A DNA stretch of 64,000 bases, taken from the NCBI GenBank assembly GCA_030063045.1, contig JAQSEB010000060.1:310001-374000 (forward strand), given 5' to 3'. The position numbers and the translations under genes were made by a program. Origin of the DNA: Pratylenchus scribneri (lineage: Eukaryota; Nematoda; Chromadorea; Rhabditida; Pratylenchidae). Below, in pieces: positions 33,771 to 44,779 of the stretch (the first letter of the stretch is position 1; every line of letters begins with the position of its first letter). The notes under the pieces were generated by a model. It was not told where the DNA came from. It did no database searches and saw only the letters and a list, made by a program, of their open reading frames with translations.

Positions 33771-36700
33771 TCACTTTTCATATCGGGAATTCTCAAGTCT
33801 ATGAGCATTGTTAGGCTCATTCATCCAATTGTCATAATTCCCTCTATTCTTTGGGTCAGCATAATCTGACCATCCAAATGGGAGTACACGGCCATCGGGT
33901 CGGACCACTCCTTTGTTGATGATGGGCCGGGCCTTCTTGACAACTGGGACAGTGAAAATTTCACACTTCTTTGTGACTCGAAAGTTGTTATCCGGATAGT
34001 GGCATTCAATGGGTTGGACCTGCTCCCCTCTGAGATGGGCCATCAGTTGGGCCTTCATTGTCTCATGGTTCAGTTTATCGGCATTTTCACAGTCCAGAGT
34101 GAAGCCTATAAAGAAAAATTAGAGAATAAAAATTAAAATCTGATGACCTTTGGCCTTGGTTTCATATTCAATCTCTCCGCTGTTTTTATTGACCATTTTG
34201 AGGGAGTAGAGCTTTGGGGCCAGGCATATGTATTCCGTGATTATATGTTCCGGATATTGGTCTAGTAAAATCGATAATTAATTTTAAAACACCCTCTGAA
34301 ATTACCAGTTAATTCACCCAAGTGCCTCCCATCTTCAATTGGGTCGCCCAATTCCGTGTCATATTGGTAGAAAATGGAATCAGTGTCTAAGAATTTTGAT
34401 TTAACTAAATTTTTCTTAAAATTATCACCATAATAAAGAATACGGGCATCTGGTCGCTTCATGACCTTCTGCATTGCATCCAATAATTTGAGCCGTGCCA
34501 TGGATGTTGTCCTAAAATATGATTAGATAAAAATGCTAATTCAATTTACCACAAAGCCAAAATGAGATTTGAGCATCCGTGTTCGCGAACATACTCCTCT
34601 TTGGTTTTGTACACAATCATCCATATTTTCTCCGTCACTTGTTCGAAGCGTTCAATTTCGATCTTCTTGTCATTCAGATATTTTGCAATTGTGAGGTCGT
34701 CTCTTGCGTATACTGTCATCGAGAGACGATTTCGTAATGCAAAGCGACCCCAAAGGGAATTGAGAAGCCTAAAAATGAGATAAATAATCAACTTAAATAA
34801 TTTGAAATTACAATTTGGCAATGAATTTCAGTCCTGGGTTATTTTGGACATCTTCAATGGTAAATTCAATGCCGTATCGTTGCGCGGCCTCAAACACATA
34901 TTCAATTTTGGCATCTTCTTGTTGTTCCTCAGGGAGGGAAGTGATTGAAGAAGGCCATCCCTCAGCCTTATATTTTAGGCACATTATCGCTTGAATGTAG
35001 GGCTTGAAGAGGTCGCTGCTGTAATCCTTTGCAATGTCTTCGTCCCAAACATAAGATCGATAATGTTTGATGACCCGATATCTTGAATGTGAAAATTAAT
35101 AAATAAATAAAATATGAATTTATTTACCCTGCTTCCAAGGCTTTTTCCAATTCAGGCCTTGTGTAAGTTCCTTGATGCCCTCTTTCTTCATCTTCAAAAT
35201 GCGGGCAAGAATATCCCGGATCGTACAATCCATCTTTATTGGCCCGGGCACATGCCCTTTTAAAATAATATTTTTATTGAAAATTATCTTTTTATTACTT
35301 GCAAAGGCTAAAGAGCAATCGGATCTCCTTTCTTCCAACATAACGAATGGGCAGAACAGGAATATCCACATGACGAGGAGGCACAACAAAGACTTGTAAA
35401 AGCTGTTCGAAATAAGGGATGTCATCTGGCTTCGTCCAATTAACATAAATTGCAGCCCCTTCATTGACTTTGACCCATGGATGGCCAATTGGATATTCCG
35501 ATTCAAAATTGCTAAATATACAAATGTCCCTATTTAAATGATTATTTTAAAAACTTACACGGATGGATACAGGCTTTTGAAATCTTTCACTTTGATAGTG
35601 GTTTGTGGATGATCGGCATTTGCAAAAAGAATGGCCTCTCGGCTTTGATCAGCCGGGGCATTTGCAAATAACCATTCTGGGCCTGTGCGGCCCCCAACAA
35701 ATGCATCACTGAATCAGACTATTTCCAGAAAAAATTAATATGAATCTACCGCAATTTTATTGGGCCAGTATCCTCAAGATTGTCCATAAATGCTTCCATC
35801 TCTGGATTATCCTGCATTTCTCTTCGGATTCTAAAATAAATATAATAAATTATTTGGAAAGGATAGAATAAAAACTCACTGGCATTCCCATATGATCCAT
35901 AGATGCATAGTTTTCCGAATTTCCCGATGTTTTTCTAAATCCTTTTTCCAAATTTCTCCAACATTTTTGCGGCCCAAGAAGTGTTCTTCTCTTATGCCTT
36001 TATTGCAACGAGGGCATGCATGCCAGAAACTAAATAAGATTTTAAGCGAAATTCTAATCGACCTTACCATCCATTTATCTCTATTGCGATTGGCCCGCCA
36101 TCTTCCTCGTCTCTCTCAATGTAACCATCCAATTTCCACTATTTTTAATTATATTTAACATTATCCCATTTAAAATGACTGTACCTTTCCAATTTTCTTT
36201 TCGCCCTCAAAAGTGTCCGCATTCTGAATTTTGATATTCAAAGAATATTCCAGCCATTTGAGGTATTGTCGTGCCAATCCACTTGATCGATCACGTTTTT
36301 CATAGCCCATTTCTGGTGTTAGGGCCAATAAATTTTCGGGAACAAATGTGCGGAAAAATTTCATGGCACCACTCTATTTTATTATCAAAATATGTATAAA
36401 TAATCCAAATTAATTACGGAAAATGTAATGAAGCGGGTATTGTCCAACCCTGTGGCATGCATGAATATTTCCCGCATTTTGACAAAGCCATGGGCAAGAA
36501 TTTCCACAACGGATTTGCAATAGGCTGCCAATGCTTCATTTAATTCAAATCTAAAACAATTAGTATTGAAAATCATTTTAACTTTACCTTGTATTATAAT
36601 TGTTCTGATGCCATGCTTGAACTTTTTCAGCCTTCTTTCGCATCATTCCACGAATGCAATAGTAATCCAAACTGGGTAGATGGTCTTGTGCTGTGTTCAA

Positions 36701-39700
36701 ATTCTCCTCCTATAATTAACCAATTATTTTTTAGTACAAATATTACCTTATTAAATTTGTAGGGGAAATTTTCCTTCCCTTCTACCCCTGGAATTTCCAA
36801 TTTGAAGGTTGACACAAATGCCTCCAATTTAATTGGGATTAAATGATACCTTAAAATTTAAATATTTTTTTAAAATTTCCAAGTAACTTACGTGTCACGG
36901 AAAATTGTCGGTGTGACGACACCGCGACGCCGAACTTGAATTTGGTAAAATCGCTTTCCTTGCATAATCACTTTTGGGCAAAAGCCCATTTGAAAAAGTT
37001 CAAACATTGAAAAAACCTGAAAATTGATAATTAATTTTTTAAAATTATTTCTTACATGATCATATTTCTGGCCATAATGCGCATAGACGTAGGTCACAAT
37101 TTCCCTCTTATTTCGTCTTTCCAGTCTTTTCTTCTTTTTCTCTTCTTCTTCTGCGAATTTCCTTTTTATTTCCTCTTCTTTTCTGGCCTCTTGCTCATCC
37201 CATGGAATAATGCCTTGTGCCCTCATTCGTCCCTCAGATTGGACCCAGACTTTTTCAAGAATTTGCCGGTCGGTCATCGAGTTTGAAGAGCACGGTTGGT
37301 CCATTGATGGAGAATTTGATTGCTCAATTCGTTCAAAGAAGCCCGAATTCAAATAGGGATTTGGAGGCAAATCCTCATTTTCATCCATTTCAATATCATC
37401 GTCAATAAATTCCCTGTCAATTGTGGATTCTTCATCTTCATAGTCGGAATTTTCGGCTTCCTCTCCACTTTCATCGGCTTCAAAATCAATAAATTGATTG
37501 GATTGACGACGGCATTTATCCTTCTTGTTGGCATTCCTTCGAGCCATTGTTTTGGATTTGTGATTGTTTTTTGGTCCTAATAAGAAAATAATAAGTACTA
37601 GGCAAATTGGATTAGCTACCTTTCTTCTTTTCTGGATTCTTTTTCCAAAATTTGAGAAGCCATTGAACAAAATCCTTGATTGGCGTTGGAGTCACAAATT
37701 TGACAACAAAATCGGTCTTTGTAAAATCGCCCACACACCATGAGAAGGAACGATATTTGCCGCATATTTTGCAATCATTATCCAACTTTTTGTCCCAAAT
37801 TTTTTCCTTTAGGCACATTGTGCAGAAGACAATGGCCCAGATGAAATTGACCTAAAACCATTAAATAATTAATAAAAAAAACGATATTTACCTGATGCTT
37901 GAAACGGGCAATATTTGGCTCAGGTTTCAAATCTGTTGTTGTTTCCACATCATACATGACAAATCGGCGTTCCGGCCCTTCTTCATATTCAAATGGCTTT
38001 ATGAAGCAGGGACGAGGTCCGTGGTAGGCTAAATAAATTGTTTGTTAACTAATAAAAATAATTTACCTTTGCATCTTCGACAATGTCGATTCCCACATTT
38101 ATGTTTATTTCCATTCTTTTCTTGCTGTGAAACCACATATTTGTCTCCACATTCTATGCACAACACATGCTTCTTGCAGACACTTTTTGATTGCCCAAAT
38201 TGAGTGTTTCTTGTCCTCTTATGCTCATCGAAGCAATCTTGAGAGACGAATGTTTTGTGGCAATCAATGCACGAAATTGGGTCCATTCCATCGGGGCGGC
38301 ATCCTCCACTATGTTTAATTCCAACCTAAGAATAAATTAAATTAAATTTTTAATTGTATGCAGACTCGGGCACATTCCCGGCATTTGAAACCACAATTCC
38401 AATCATGTTGAAAGGCATCTGCGATAGGCATCAAGCACTAAAAAAAATTGATAAAGAAATTAAATATTAAAAATGACCCCAAAATCATAGATTTTCGATT
38501 CTCCAAGTAGTCGGCCGGGGTAGAATATTGGCTCGTAGTGGCCCCCATTTTCATTCTCTGTGTAGAGAACACAAAGCTCCTCTTGTTCATATTGTTCATT
38601 TTTGCTGGCCCAGAAGGGCTAAAAGAACATAAATAAATAATAAAGAAAAAGATTTACCTTCAATTCACCAATTTCCGGGAAAGCAAAAAGCCGAAATTGA
38701 TTTGGATGCTTTGCTTGATAATATTCCCAAATTTTTTCACCCCATTCTTCGACGGAATAAGTTCGCAAATTTCTTGGAATTCCACATTCAATCATTAAAG
38801 TGCGTATATCCTTGGATTGGCGTTTTTCGTTGTTCTTATATTTGTAAAATTGATCTCTTTTCATAATTGCACGGTGACGAAGAATCTCAAAACATCGGAA
38901 TAAGCAGTAATTATCGTTGTTTTCAATTTCCATTATAGCATCCAAATTAATGTTATGGCGAAATCTGATGGGCCCTCCTGTTCCCGGATGTCGTTTTTGC
39001 TTTTTCTTGCCCATGTTAAATAGTTGTTGGCGGCCTCCATTCCATAATTCAATCGCCAAAATATCGATCTCAAAGGATTGTAAAGTCAGCGAATCTTTGT
39101 GGTGTTTCAGCATTCCGGATTGGTCGATTTTGATGAACCAATTTAATAAGATATCGGTGATGTCGTTGTTGATTTCATGCACATGAAGATTTTTAGAGCT
39201 GTCCATCAATTCAGAGTTCAAACCCACAATATAATGCTGCGGCTTGAATCCTTTCTGGCGGACGGTATTTTGAAGGCAATCCACCATTTTGCTGAAAATT
39301 GCCTTAATCCGTTCTTCAGGGTAGTTAAATTGAAGTTGTTCAACCAAAATATTAAGAAGAAGGAAAATGCCTTTGATTCGGATAGCTGTAAATTTTTATT
39401 TTGCCATTTAATTCTCTTAAACCCACCTTTGTAGAATCGGCCTGCATTAGCTTCACCGATTGATAAGCATTCCCAGCCGGGGCCATCGAAATCTCGCGGG
39501 TCAAGCGGAGCATTCGCCGGGAATAGGCGACGTCTCGTTGCTTTTGCCCGATCCAGCTTTCGCCTGATTTTCCCATGCCCCACTTGAACATATTTTACCT
39601 GAAAAATTAATGCTAAATATTTTGTTCGAAATTTATTTTTTAATTTATTGATGAAATTTATCTGCAATATATTTCAAAATTTATATATATAAAAATTCAC

Positions 39701-39899
39701 TTACCTTCGAGGGCATTTTAGGCGTCGAAGGAGTTTCGTCATTTATAATTTCCAATTCCCCATTTTCATCATCCATATTCACATTTCGAGGTGTTAAAAC
39801 AGCTAAATCCATATCCACATTGCCATTTTGGGGAGTTAAAAACGAAGTATCCATGTCCACATTATCATTTTCAGGTGTTAAAACATTGTTTTCTTCCAT
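33771..39899 (-). CDS. Protein-primed family B DNA polymerase (Polinton/Maverick type)
   Basis: Roughly twenty exons on the minus strand, from ATG 39899 to the stop at 33771-33773. The N-terminal exon has three LTPxNxNVDMD repeats. Then come the Polinton-type N-terminal region (about 38658-39385), Cys-rich segments (FKCRECARVC; CIDCHKTF...CKKH.LCIECG), exonuclease motif YDVETT (~37945), an exonuclease-II-like AHYGQKYD (~37060), RDTYHLIPI, the polymerase motifs DFKSLYP (~35575), NSLWGRFALRN (~34740) and YYDTDSIFY, and a C-terminal APKLYSLKM region. The catalytic DTD motif is formed only after removal of a 42-bp intron (34387-34428) that can also be read through. A very acidic/charged ~190-residue exon (37060-37570) separates the two exonuclease motifs. 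All key catalytic acidic residues seen are intact. The enzyme would replicate the element using a protein primer. Confidence 0.9.
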
Positions 39900-40395
39900 T
39901 TTCAATTATTTTTGAAGATTTGAATAAATTATTTTCTAAAAATTAATACGTTTAAATTAAAGAACAAAAAACACCTAATTATGATATGGGTTATATTATT
40001 TATATAATTATTTATTATTTTTATTTAAATTGAAAATATTGCTTTAAATTAATTTAATCTCTTTAATTTCATCCAAATAAATTTCGTAATAAAATGATGA
40101 CTGACACTAAATCGTACAATTCATTCAAATGCATAAAAATGTATTCAATTCCCTATTTTAGCCGCCGGATTTTTTTTACAAGATCCCCGTTTTGTCTAAT
40201 ATCATTTTTTTGTTCCTTTTTTTCCGAAAACCACAATTTATCAATTCCGGCGGCGTGTTCCCAAAAGTGCAATGACCAAATTGCAGGGGGGGGGGTAGTT
40301 AAATGTAAAATGACGAATGGGTTTGTGAGGGCAATTGATAAGAGGGAGAGCACGGGTGAGGGGCATGGGGAGGGGTCCGTTCAACCCCTTACCAC

Positions 40396-40635
40396 CGATG
40401 ACGAAATCGGAGAAGCGTCGGTTTTTATCGATTGTTCGATGATGAAATCGGAGAAGCGTCGGTTTTTATCGATTGTTCGATGACGAAATTGACGTCGGTT
40501 TTTATCGATTGATTGTTCGATGACGAAATTGGCGTCGGTTTTTATCGATTGATTATTCGATGACGAAATTGGCGTCGGTTTTTATCGATTGATTGTTCGA
40601 TGACGAAATTGGCGTCGGTTTTTATCGATTGATTT
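40396..40635. repeat. ~51-bp tandem repeat array
   Basis: Five units of the type cgatgacgaaattggcgtcg followed by gtttttatcgattgattgtt. The first two have the variant gaaatcggagaagcgtcgg. The last three are nearly identical. They are the closest structured DNA upstream of the polymerase gene. Confidence 0.8.
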
Positions 40636-40784
40636 TTAAGTGACACATTCTTTTTAGGCAGTGTACAAAGTACAAACTACACCCATTTAGGGAAAAGGGT
40701 TATGATGAAATAAGAATGGAAGGGTTTAGGATGAATCATCCTTTATGTACAGTATGTCAATTTTCCTTTCCATTTTTTCTTTTC

Positions 40785-40905
40785 GTGATTGAGTACGGAG
40801 GGACTCCTCCATTCCTCTTTTAATTTCGATTGAGTACGAAGGGACTCCTCCATACCTCTGTTAATTTCGATTGAATACGAGGGGCCCTCCATTTCTTTCC
40901 TACTT
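40785..40905. repeat. Three ~50-bp repeats with palindromic cores
   Basis: Three diverging units of tttcgattgagtacgaaggg followed by actcctccat; each includes an inverted gagggactcctc-type core. A distinct array from the one at 40396-40635, although both contain cgattga. Confidence 0.65.
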
Positions 40906-41302
40906 TCGATTGAAAAATGCTTCGAAAGTGTATCATTGAAATGACTCATCTTTTTTTTTACTCATCTATTTTTAGAAACAATGTCCCCTCATTTGATTGA
41001 AATATGTGTCATCTATTATGAATCCATTAGATTAGGGATCGCATCACAATAAATATAATTTAATAGGTAAAGTAAAAGACAAATAGATAAAAGTATAAGG
41101 TTCACGTGACATGCACGTGTTTATCACGTGCATTAGTTAATTAAGACTCAAAAAATATTATAATGACAATTAAACCTAAAATCAAATATCAATCCAGTAT
41201 ATTCAATAATTGTTTTTTATTTTCGTAAAATTCAAAATTTTTAAAAATTAATTACATTCATTTAGAAAATTGGTTATTAAATATTATCATTAAATTGTAA
41301 TA

Positions 41303-41814
41303 ATGCTGACAAATTGCCCTGTTCAGATATATAATCCAGAAAATACACCTAAATATGTTAAAGAAGGTTTAATAAGCTTCTTATTTATGATCTTATTTCT
41401 CATACCAAGTAATGGCCGAATGCAATTTTAATGTTCTGGAAATGTATTTTTATGAGAAAGGAAAATGGGATGATCAACCATATATGAAAGAGATTTATCA
41501 ATTGGATGGCGGCCAAGTGGCCAAAAATAGCTATATGCCTATGAGTACTGGTATTCGGACTTATTTTTATGGATATGGAGAAACTCTTAAAGAAGTGGTC
41601 AAAGGTTATTCAAATACGTATTTGTTTATAAAAGAATTCTTCAGCATTAAAAAGGGAGAGGCATAAGAATTGTGGCAAAGTGATCAATTTCTGGTATAAG
41701 CCTGGACAACATATTCCTCATCAGAAAGAAATCTTTTTGGTAGGCGGGAAAGATGAAGAAGAAGAGAAGAATATTAGAATGGATATTGAATTGGAACAGG
41801 AATTTGATTATTGA
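41303..41814 (+). CDS. Unrecognised ~145-residue protein, three exons, in transposon
   Basis: ATG 41303 opens a short exon (MLTNCPVQIYNPENTPKYVKE). An intron of ~43 bp leads into VMAECNFNVLEMYFYEKGKW...YGYGETLKEVVK, and a 45-bp intron ending at 41643 joins ALKRERHKNCGKVINFWY...QEFDY with the stop at 41812-41814. Without the second intron the frame would end after 84 residues at 41666. The protein is aromatic-rich in the middle and acidic at the end (GGKDEEEEKNIRMDIELEQE). No family recognised. Three CACGTG sites lie ~170 bp upstream. It is the rightmost gene, just inside the right TIR. Confidence 0.5.
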
Positions 41815-42008
41815 ACAAAAGAATATACATATATTTTATCATACGTTTAAATTATTACAAAAATGATTAAATTAAATAAAAATTTTTCGGTTATCATTCT
41901 TTAACTTGATTATATTTTTATACTCATCTTTTTCTTTTTAATCCATCATCCTAATTTCCATTTTCACAATTCATAATTTTTCTTCAATCTTTTTAAATTC
42001 CAATTTAT

Positions 42009-42592
42009 TGAATCAATAGTTGATAAGGAATGGGTGCAACAAGGAAAGGGGGGCAGGGGTAAGGGGAGGGAAGGAGGAAATCAAATGTCCTTTTGTTTAT
42101 TGCATCAATAATCGTAAAATTCAAGTTTCATTTTTAATTATTTATTGAGTAAATTTACTCTTTTATTAAACTAATTTATTCTTTCATTTCCCTCCCTAAA
42201 CTTTCTAAAACCTTAAAAATATATTTTTTTCTAAATTAAATTTAAATTAATGCCCGCGTGATTCTCCAGTGAAAGACCTTTAGAATAAGGTATTGATGGG
42301 CAAAATTGGCCCAGTGGGCAAAAAGTTATAGAATGCCAAGTTTTAAGTTTTTGGAACTTTGCCTCGAGCATTTTTGAACTTTTTCCTCCCTTCTTCCTTC
42401 CTCCTTACCCCCTTCCTCCCTTTCTCCCTCTTATCAGTCCGGGGCGGCGAGCCGAGGGCGGCGGCTGGCGGACCCTCTCCCGCTGCAAAATGGCCGCTCG
42501 CCTCGGGAATGGCCAATAGGCAGTCGCTGCTAGCAAAGGGGAAACAAAATAACGAAAAAGTAAAAATGCTACATTAATAGTGATGTAGTCGT
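42009..42592 (-). repeat. Right terminal inverted repeat of the giant transposon
   Basis: Reverse complement of 21202-21780. It contains the same GC-rich island (about 42435-42510) and ends with gtgatgtagtcgt at 42592, followed by the ATTGCC duplication. Inner-part substitutions relative to the left repeat show the two have drifted since insertion. Confidence 0.85.
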
Positions 42593-43386
42593 ATTGCCTT
42601 CTAATGGAAAATGTTTTCCGCAAAATCCAATGACAATGCCAGCATTGCTAAAAACATTATTTTATTTATTTATCAATTTTTAACAAAAATAAATTAAATG
42701 TGAATTAGAGAGCTTCGATTTTCAATTTTTTTCGATCGATGTTTGATTTCGAGAAATATTTTGACGCAGCGAAATTTCGTTTTTCGATTTCAAAAAATTT
42801 TTTTGAGTCATCGAAGATATCCCACTGGTGTGAATTATTTTTATAAGTTAATTTTTAAGCAAAAATATTATATTTATAATTTCTAATATAAATCCAAATT
42901 AATTACCAATTTTGCTTGCTGATGAGAATTTCCATTTCAAAGTAGAATGCAATTGTCGATTTATTTTTTCTCCGAGAATTTAATCCCGGAATGGGCATAT
43001 TGGCAAGAACAATGTTTGTACCTTTAAAAATAATTTGATTTTTATTCCATTTTCCATTATTTTTACCATTTGGGCCAGAATGCTTGGCAATTAATTCTTT
43101 CCTGGAAATTGTTAATTTTGGCCCAAATTTCAAATGCGATTTATATTCATTGGAATTATATCTTGCCCATTGAATCCCATCAATTATTTTGGTCAAAAAT
43201 GGCAACTGAAATTTTGTTAGAATATTTATTATTTTACTTGAACTTTCCCTAATAAAAAATTGTTAAATTGATGTTGATTTGGGAATTGTAAAAAGGCACG
43301 AAATAAATAATACCAGACGAGACATCCGAAAAATCGGATTCATTCAGCTCATCCTCAATCATAAATGCACTATTATTTGGATCCAT
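42593..43386 (-). pseudogene. SPRY paralogue D, 5' part right of the transposon
   Basis: Minus-strand pieces in family order: an exon 1 remnant from 43386 (MDPNNSAFMIEDELNESDF), then directly SPRY exons 43207-43067 (IQWARYNSN...HSGPNG), 43022-42907 (IVLANMPIPG...IAFYFEMEIL) and 42647-42593 (AGIVIGFCGKHFPLEG), where the transposon begins. The entire coiled-coil exon is missing. Together with 21105-21201 this is one broken SPRY gene separated by 21.4 kb. Confidence 0.75.
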
Positions 43387-44779
43387 TTTTTGTAGAAATA
43401 CTATGAATATTGGTTATCTTTATCTCTGAATTGAAAGGAATTAGCTTCTCCATCGAATCATTAAATTGAAACTATAAGGGTTTAATTATCATCGGTTTTT
43501 AGTTAAATTTCACTAAATAGCAGAAAACCGGTTTGGAAAAAAATCTTAAAAGTGTTTTTCGAAGAAAAGCGCTAGTACCGAAAAATACATCAAATGAGAC
43601 AATGGTTGTTTTCTGCCTTGAATTGGATGGATAGAAGATGCCAACGCCCAAGGCCCAAATTGACATTTATGGATGGAATTATGGCTTGGGGAAAATTGCC
43701 TCGAGCTAAAATTGAATATTCTGCTAGAGTTAGGAACGCCGAAGGCGATGATGTCCTCATTCTCCTTCTGTTCCCTGCAGTGAATTTAATGTTGAGTGTT
43801 GACCAAGCCAAGCCTAGACTAGCATTCGCTTCGAGCATATTTTTGAAAAGACACAGACACAAACGTATTCAGTAAAGAATAATGGTTTAAAAACTTGGAC
43901 AGAAGGGAGAATTGCCTCGAAAACTTTTTAAAACCCATGAAGGCTATGATTTTACGGTAAAAAGTGTGCTTTTTTTGATGGATGATATAATGAATAAATA
44001 AAATAAAGTATATATTATAGTATTCTCTCTTGCCGGCCACAGAGGTGTATTCTGATTTCCATTTTGAATTTATTGTTTTTTTTTAAATCCCCACATGACG
44101 GAGGACGGACTCATTAATTTATGTTTTTTTTTTAAATTTGATGAGAGAATTGCCTCGAGGCTGAGCTAAAAGTGCCTCTCTGCTTTTTCCTTTTTATAAC
44201 ATAGAAATCGTCAATTGTCACAATTAATTTTCAAAAACTCTCAAATATATAGATAAAATAAAATAATTTTAAATCTTTATATTTGGTATTTGATTGCCTG
44301 AATTACTCCAACAGATAATTTTTTAAAATTTTGGATATTTTTAGTTTGATTGATTTTATTTTGCCGAAAAGACATTAAATTACTTAATTAATTTTTAACC
44401 AATTATGAAACAGCTTTGAAATATTTAGGTTAAAAGAATTCATTGAAAATTAAATTTTGAATTTGAATGAGAGCAAAAAATTGGACATTAAAATTAAATT
44501 AAATCGTAAAATTAGCAAATTCGAGAGAAATTTTCTGGTCAGAGTAAAACATTGTATTATTTTTCGATTGGGGAATATTTAAAAGGATATATGCTTATGA
44601 ATATGAAGTATGAACCTGAAGTGAAAGTAAAAATTGGTTTAATATTTAAATAAATTTTGAAATTAAACAAATTGTAATGAAAAGATGATAAAGAAGAAAT
44701 GGAAAATAAATTCAAGTCAAAAAAACCATCAAAATGTGATTGATTCTTTCTCATTTTTCGCTTTTCTGTTCATTTCCCA
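43387..44779. other. Intergenic region between SPRY copies D and E
   Basis: Contains a copy of the shared SPRY upstream block (43676-43720, ttggggaaaattgcctcgag) and fragments repeated elsewhere in the cluster. The open frames at 43590-43875 have no recognisable domain. The last part is the AT-rich 3' flank of gene E. Confidence 0.4.

Larger units (their letters stand above)
39900..41302. promoter_or_regulatory. Divergent upstream region with two tandem-repeat arrays and E-boxes
   Basis: Lies between the polymerase start and the + strand gene at 41303. It contains an array of ~51-bp units (40396-40635), a second array with palindromic ggagggactcctcc cores (40785-40905), and three CACGTG E-boxes within ~40 bp at 41104-41137. 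The minus frame at 40743-40949 (68 residues, real ATG) reads through the second array and might be a small repeat peptide, but has no other support. Confidence 0.45.
21202..42592. mobile_element. 21.4-kb Polinton/Maverick-like giant DNA transposon
   Basis: The ends are acgactacatcactattaat and its reverse complement, extending as ~580-bp terminal inverted repeats. Flanking sequence is ATTGCC on both sides (21196-21201 and 42593-42598); removing the element and one ATTGCC restores a SPRY exon collinear with the intact paralogues. A 6-bp duplication, long inverted repeats, ~20-kb size and a protein-primed family B DNA polymerase are hallmarks of Polintons/Mavericks. No integrase, packaging ATPase, adenovirus-type protease or jelly-roll capsid gene was recognised; diverged or heavily spliced versions may be missed. 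The element instead holds a SET methyltransferase, a secreted coiled-coil protein, a zinc-finger protein, several unknown genes and a nested truncated hAT element. Confidence 0.85.

Noticed and set aside
40743..40949. 68-residue minus-strand repeat peptide as a confident gene
   Set aside because: It has an ATG but is explained by an imperfect tandem repeat; kept only as a note under the repeat finding.
21202..42592. Inversion between two separate inverted repeats as the explanation for the split SPRY gene
   Set aside because: Both SPRY halves are in the same orientation and rejoin at a 6-bp duplication, which fits one insertion and not an inversion.
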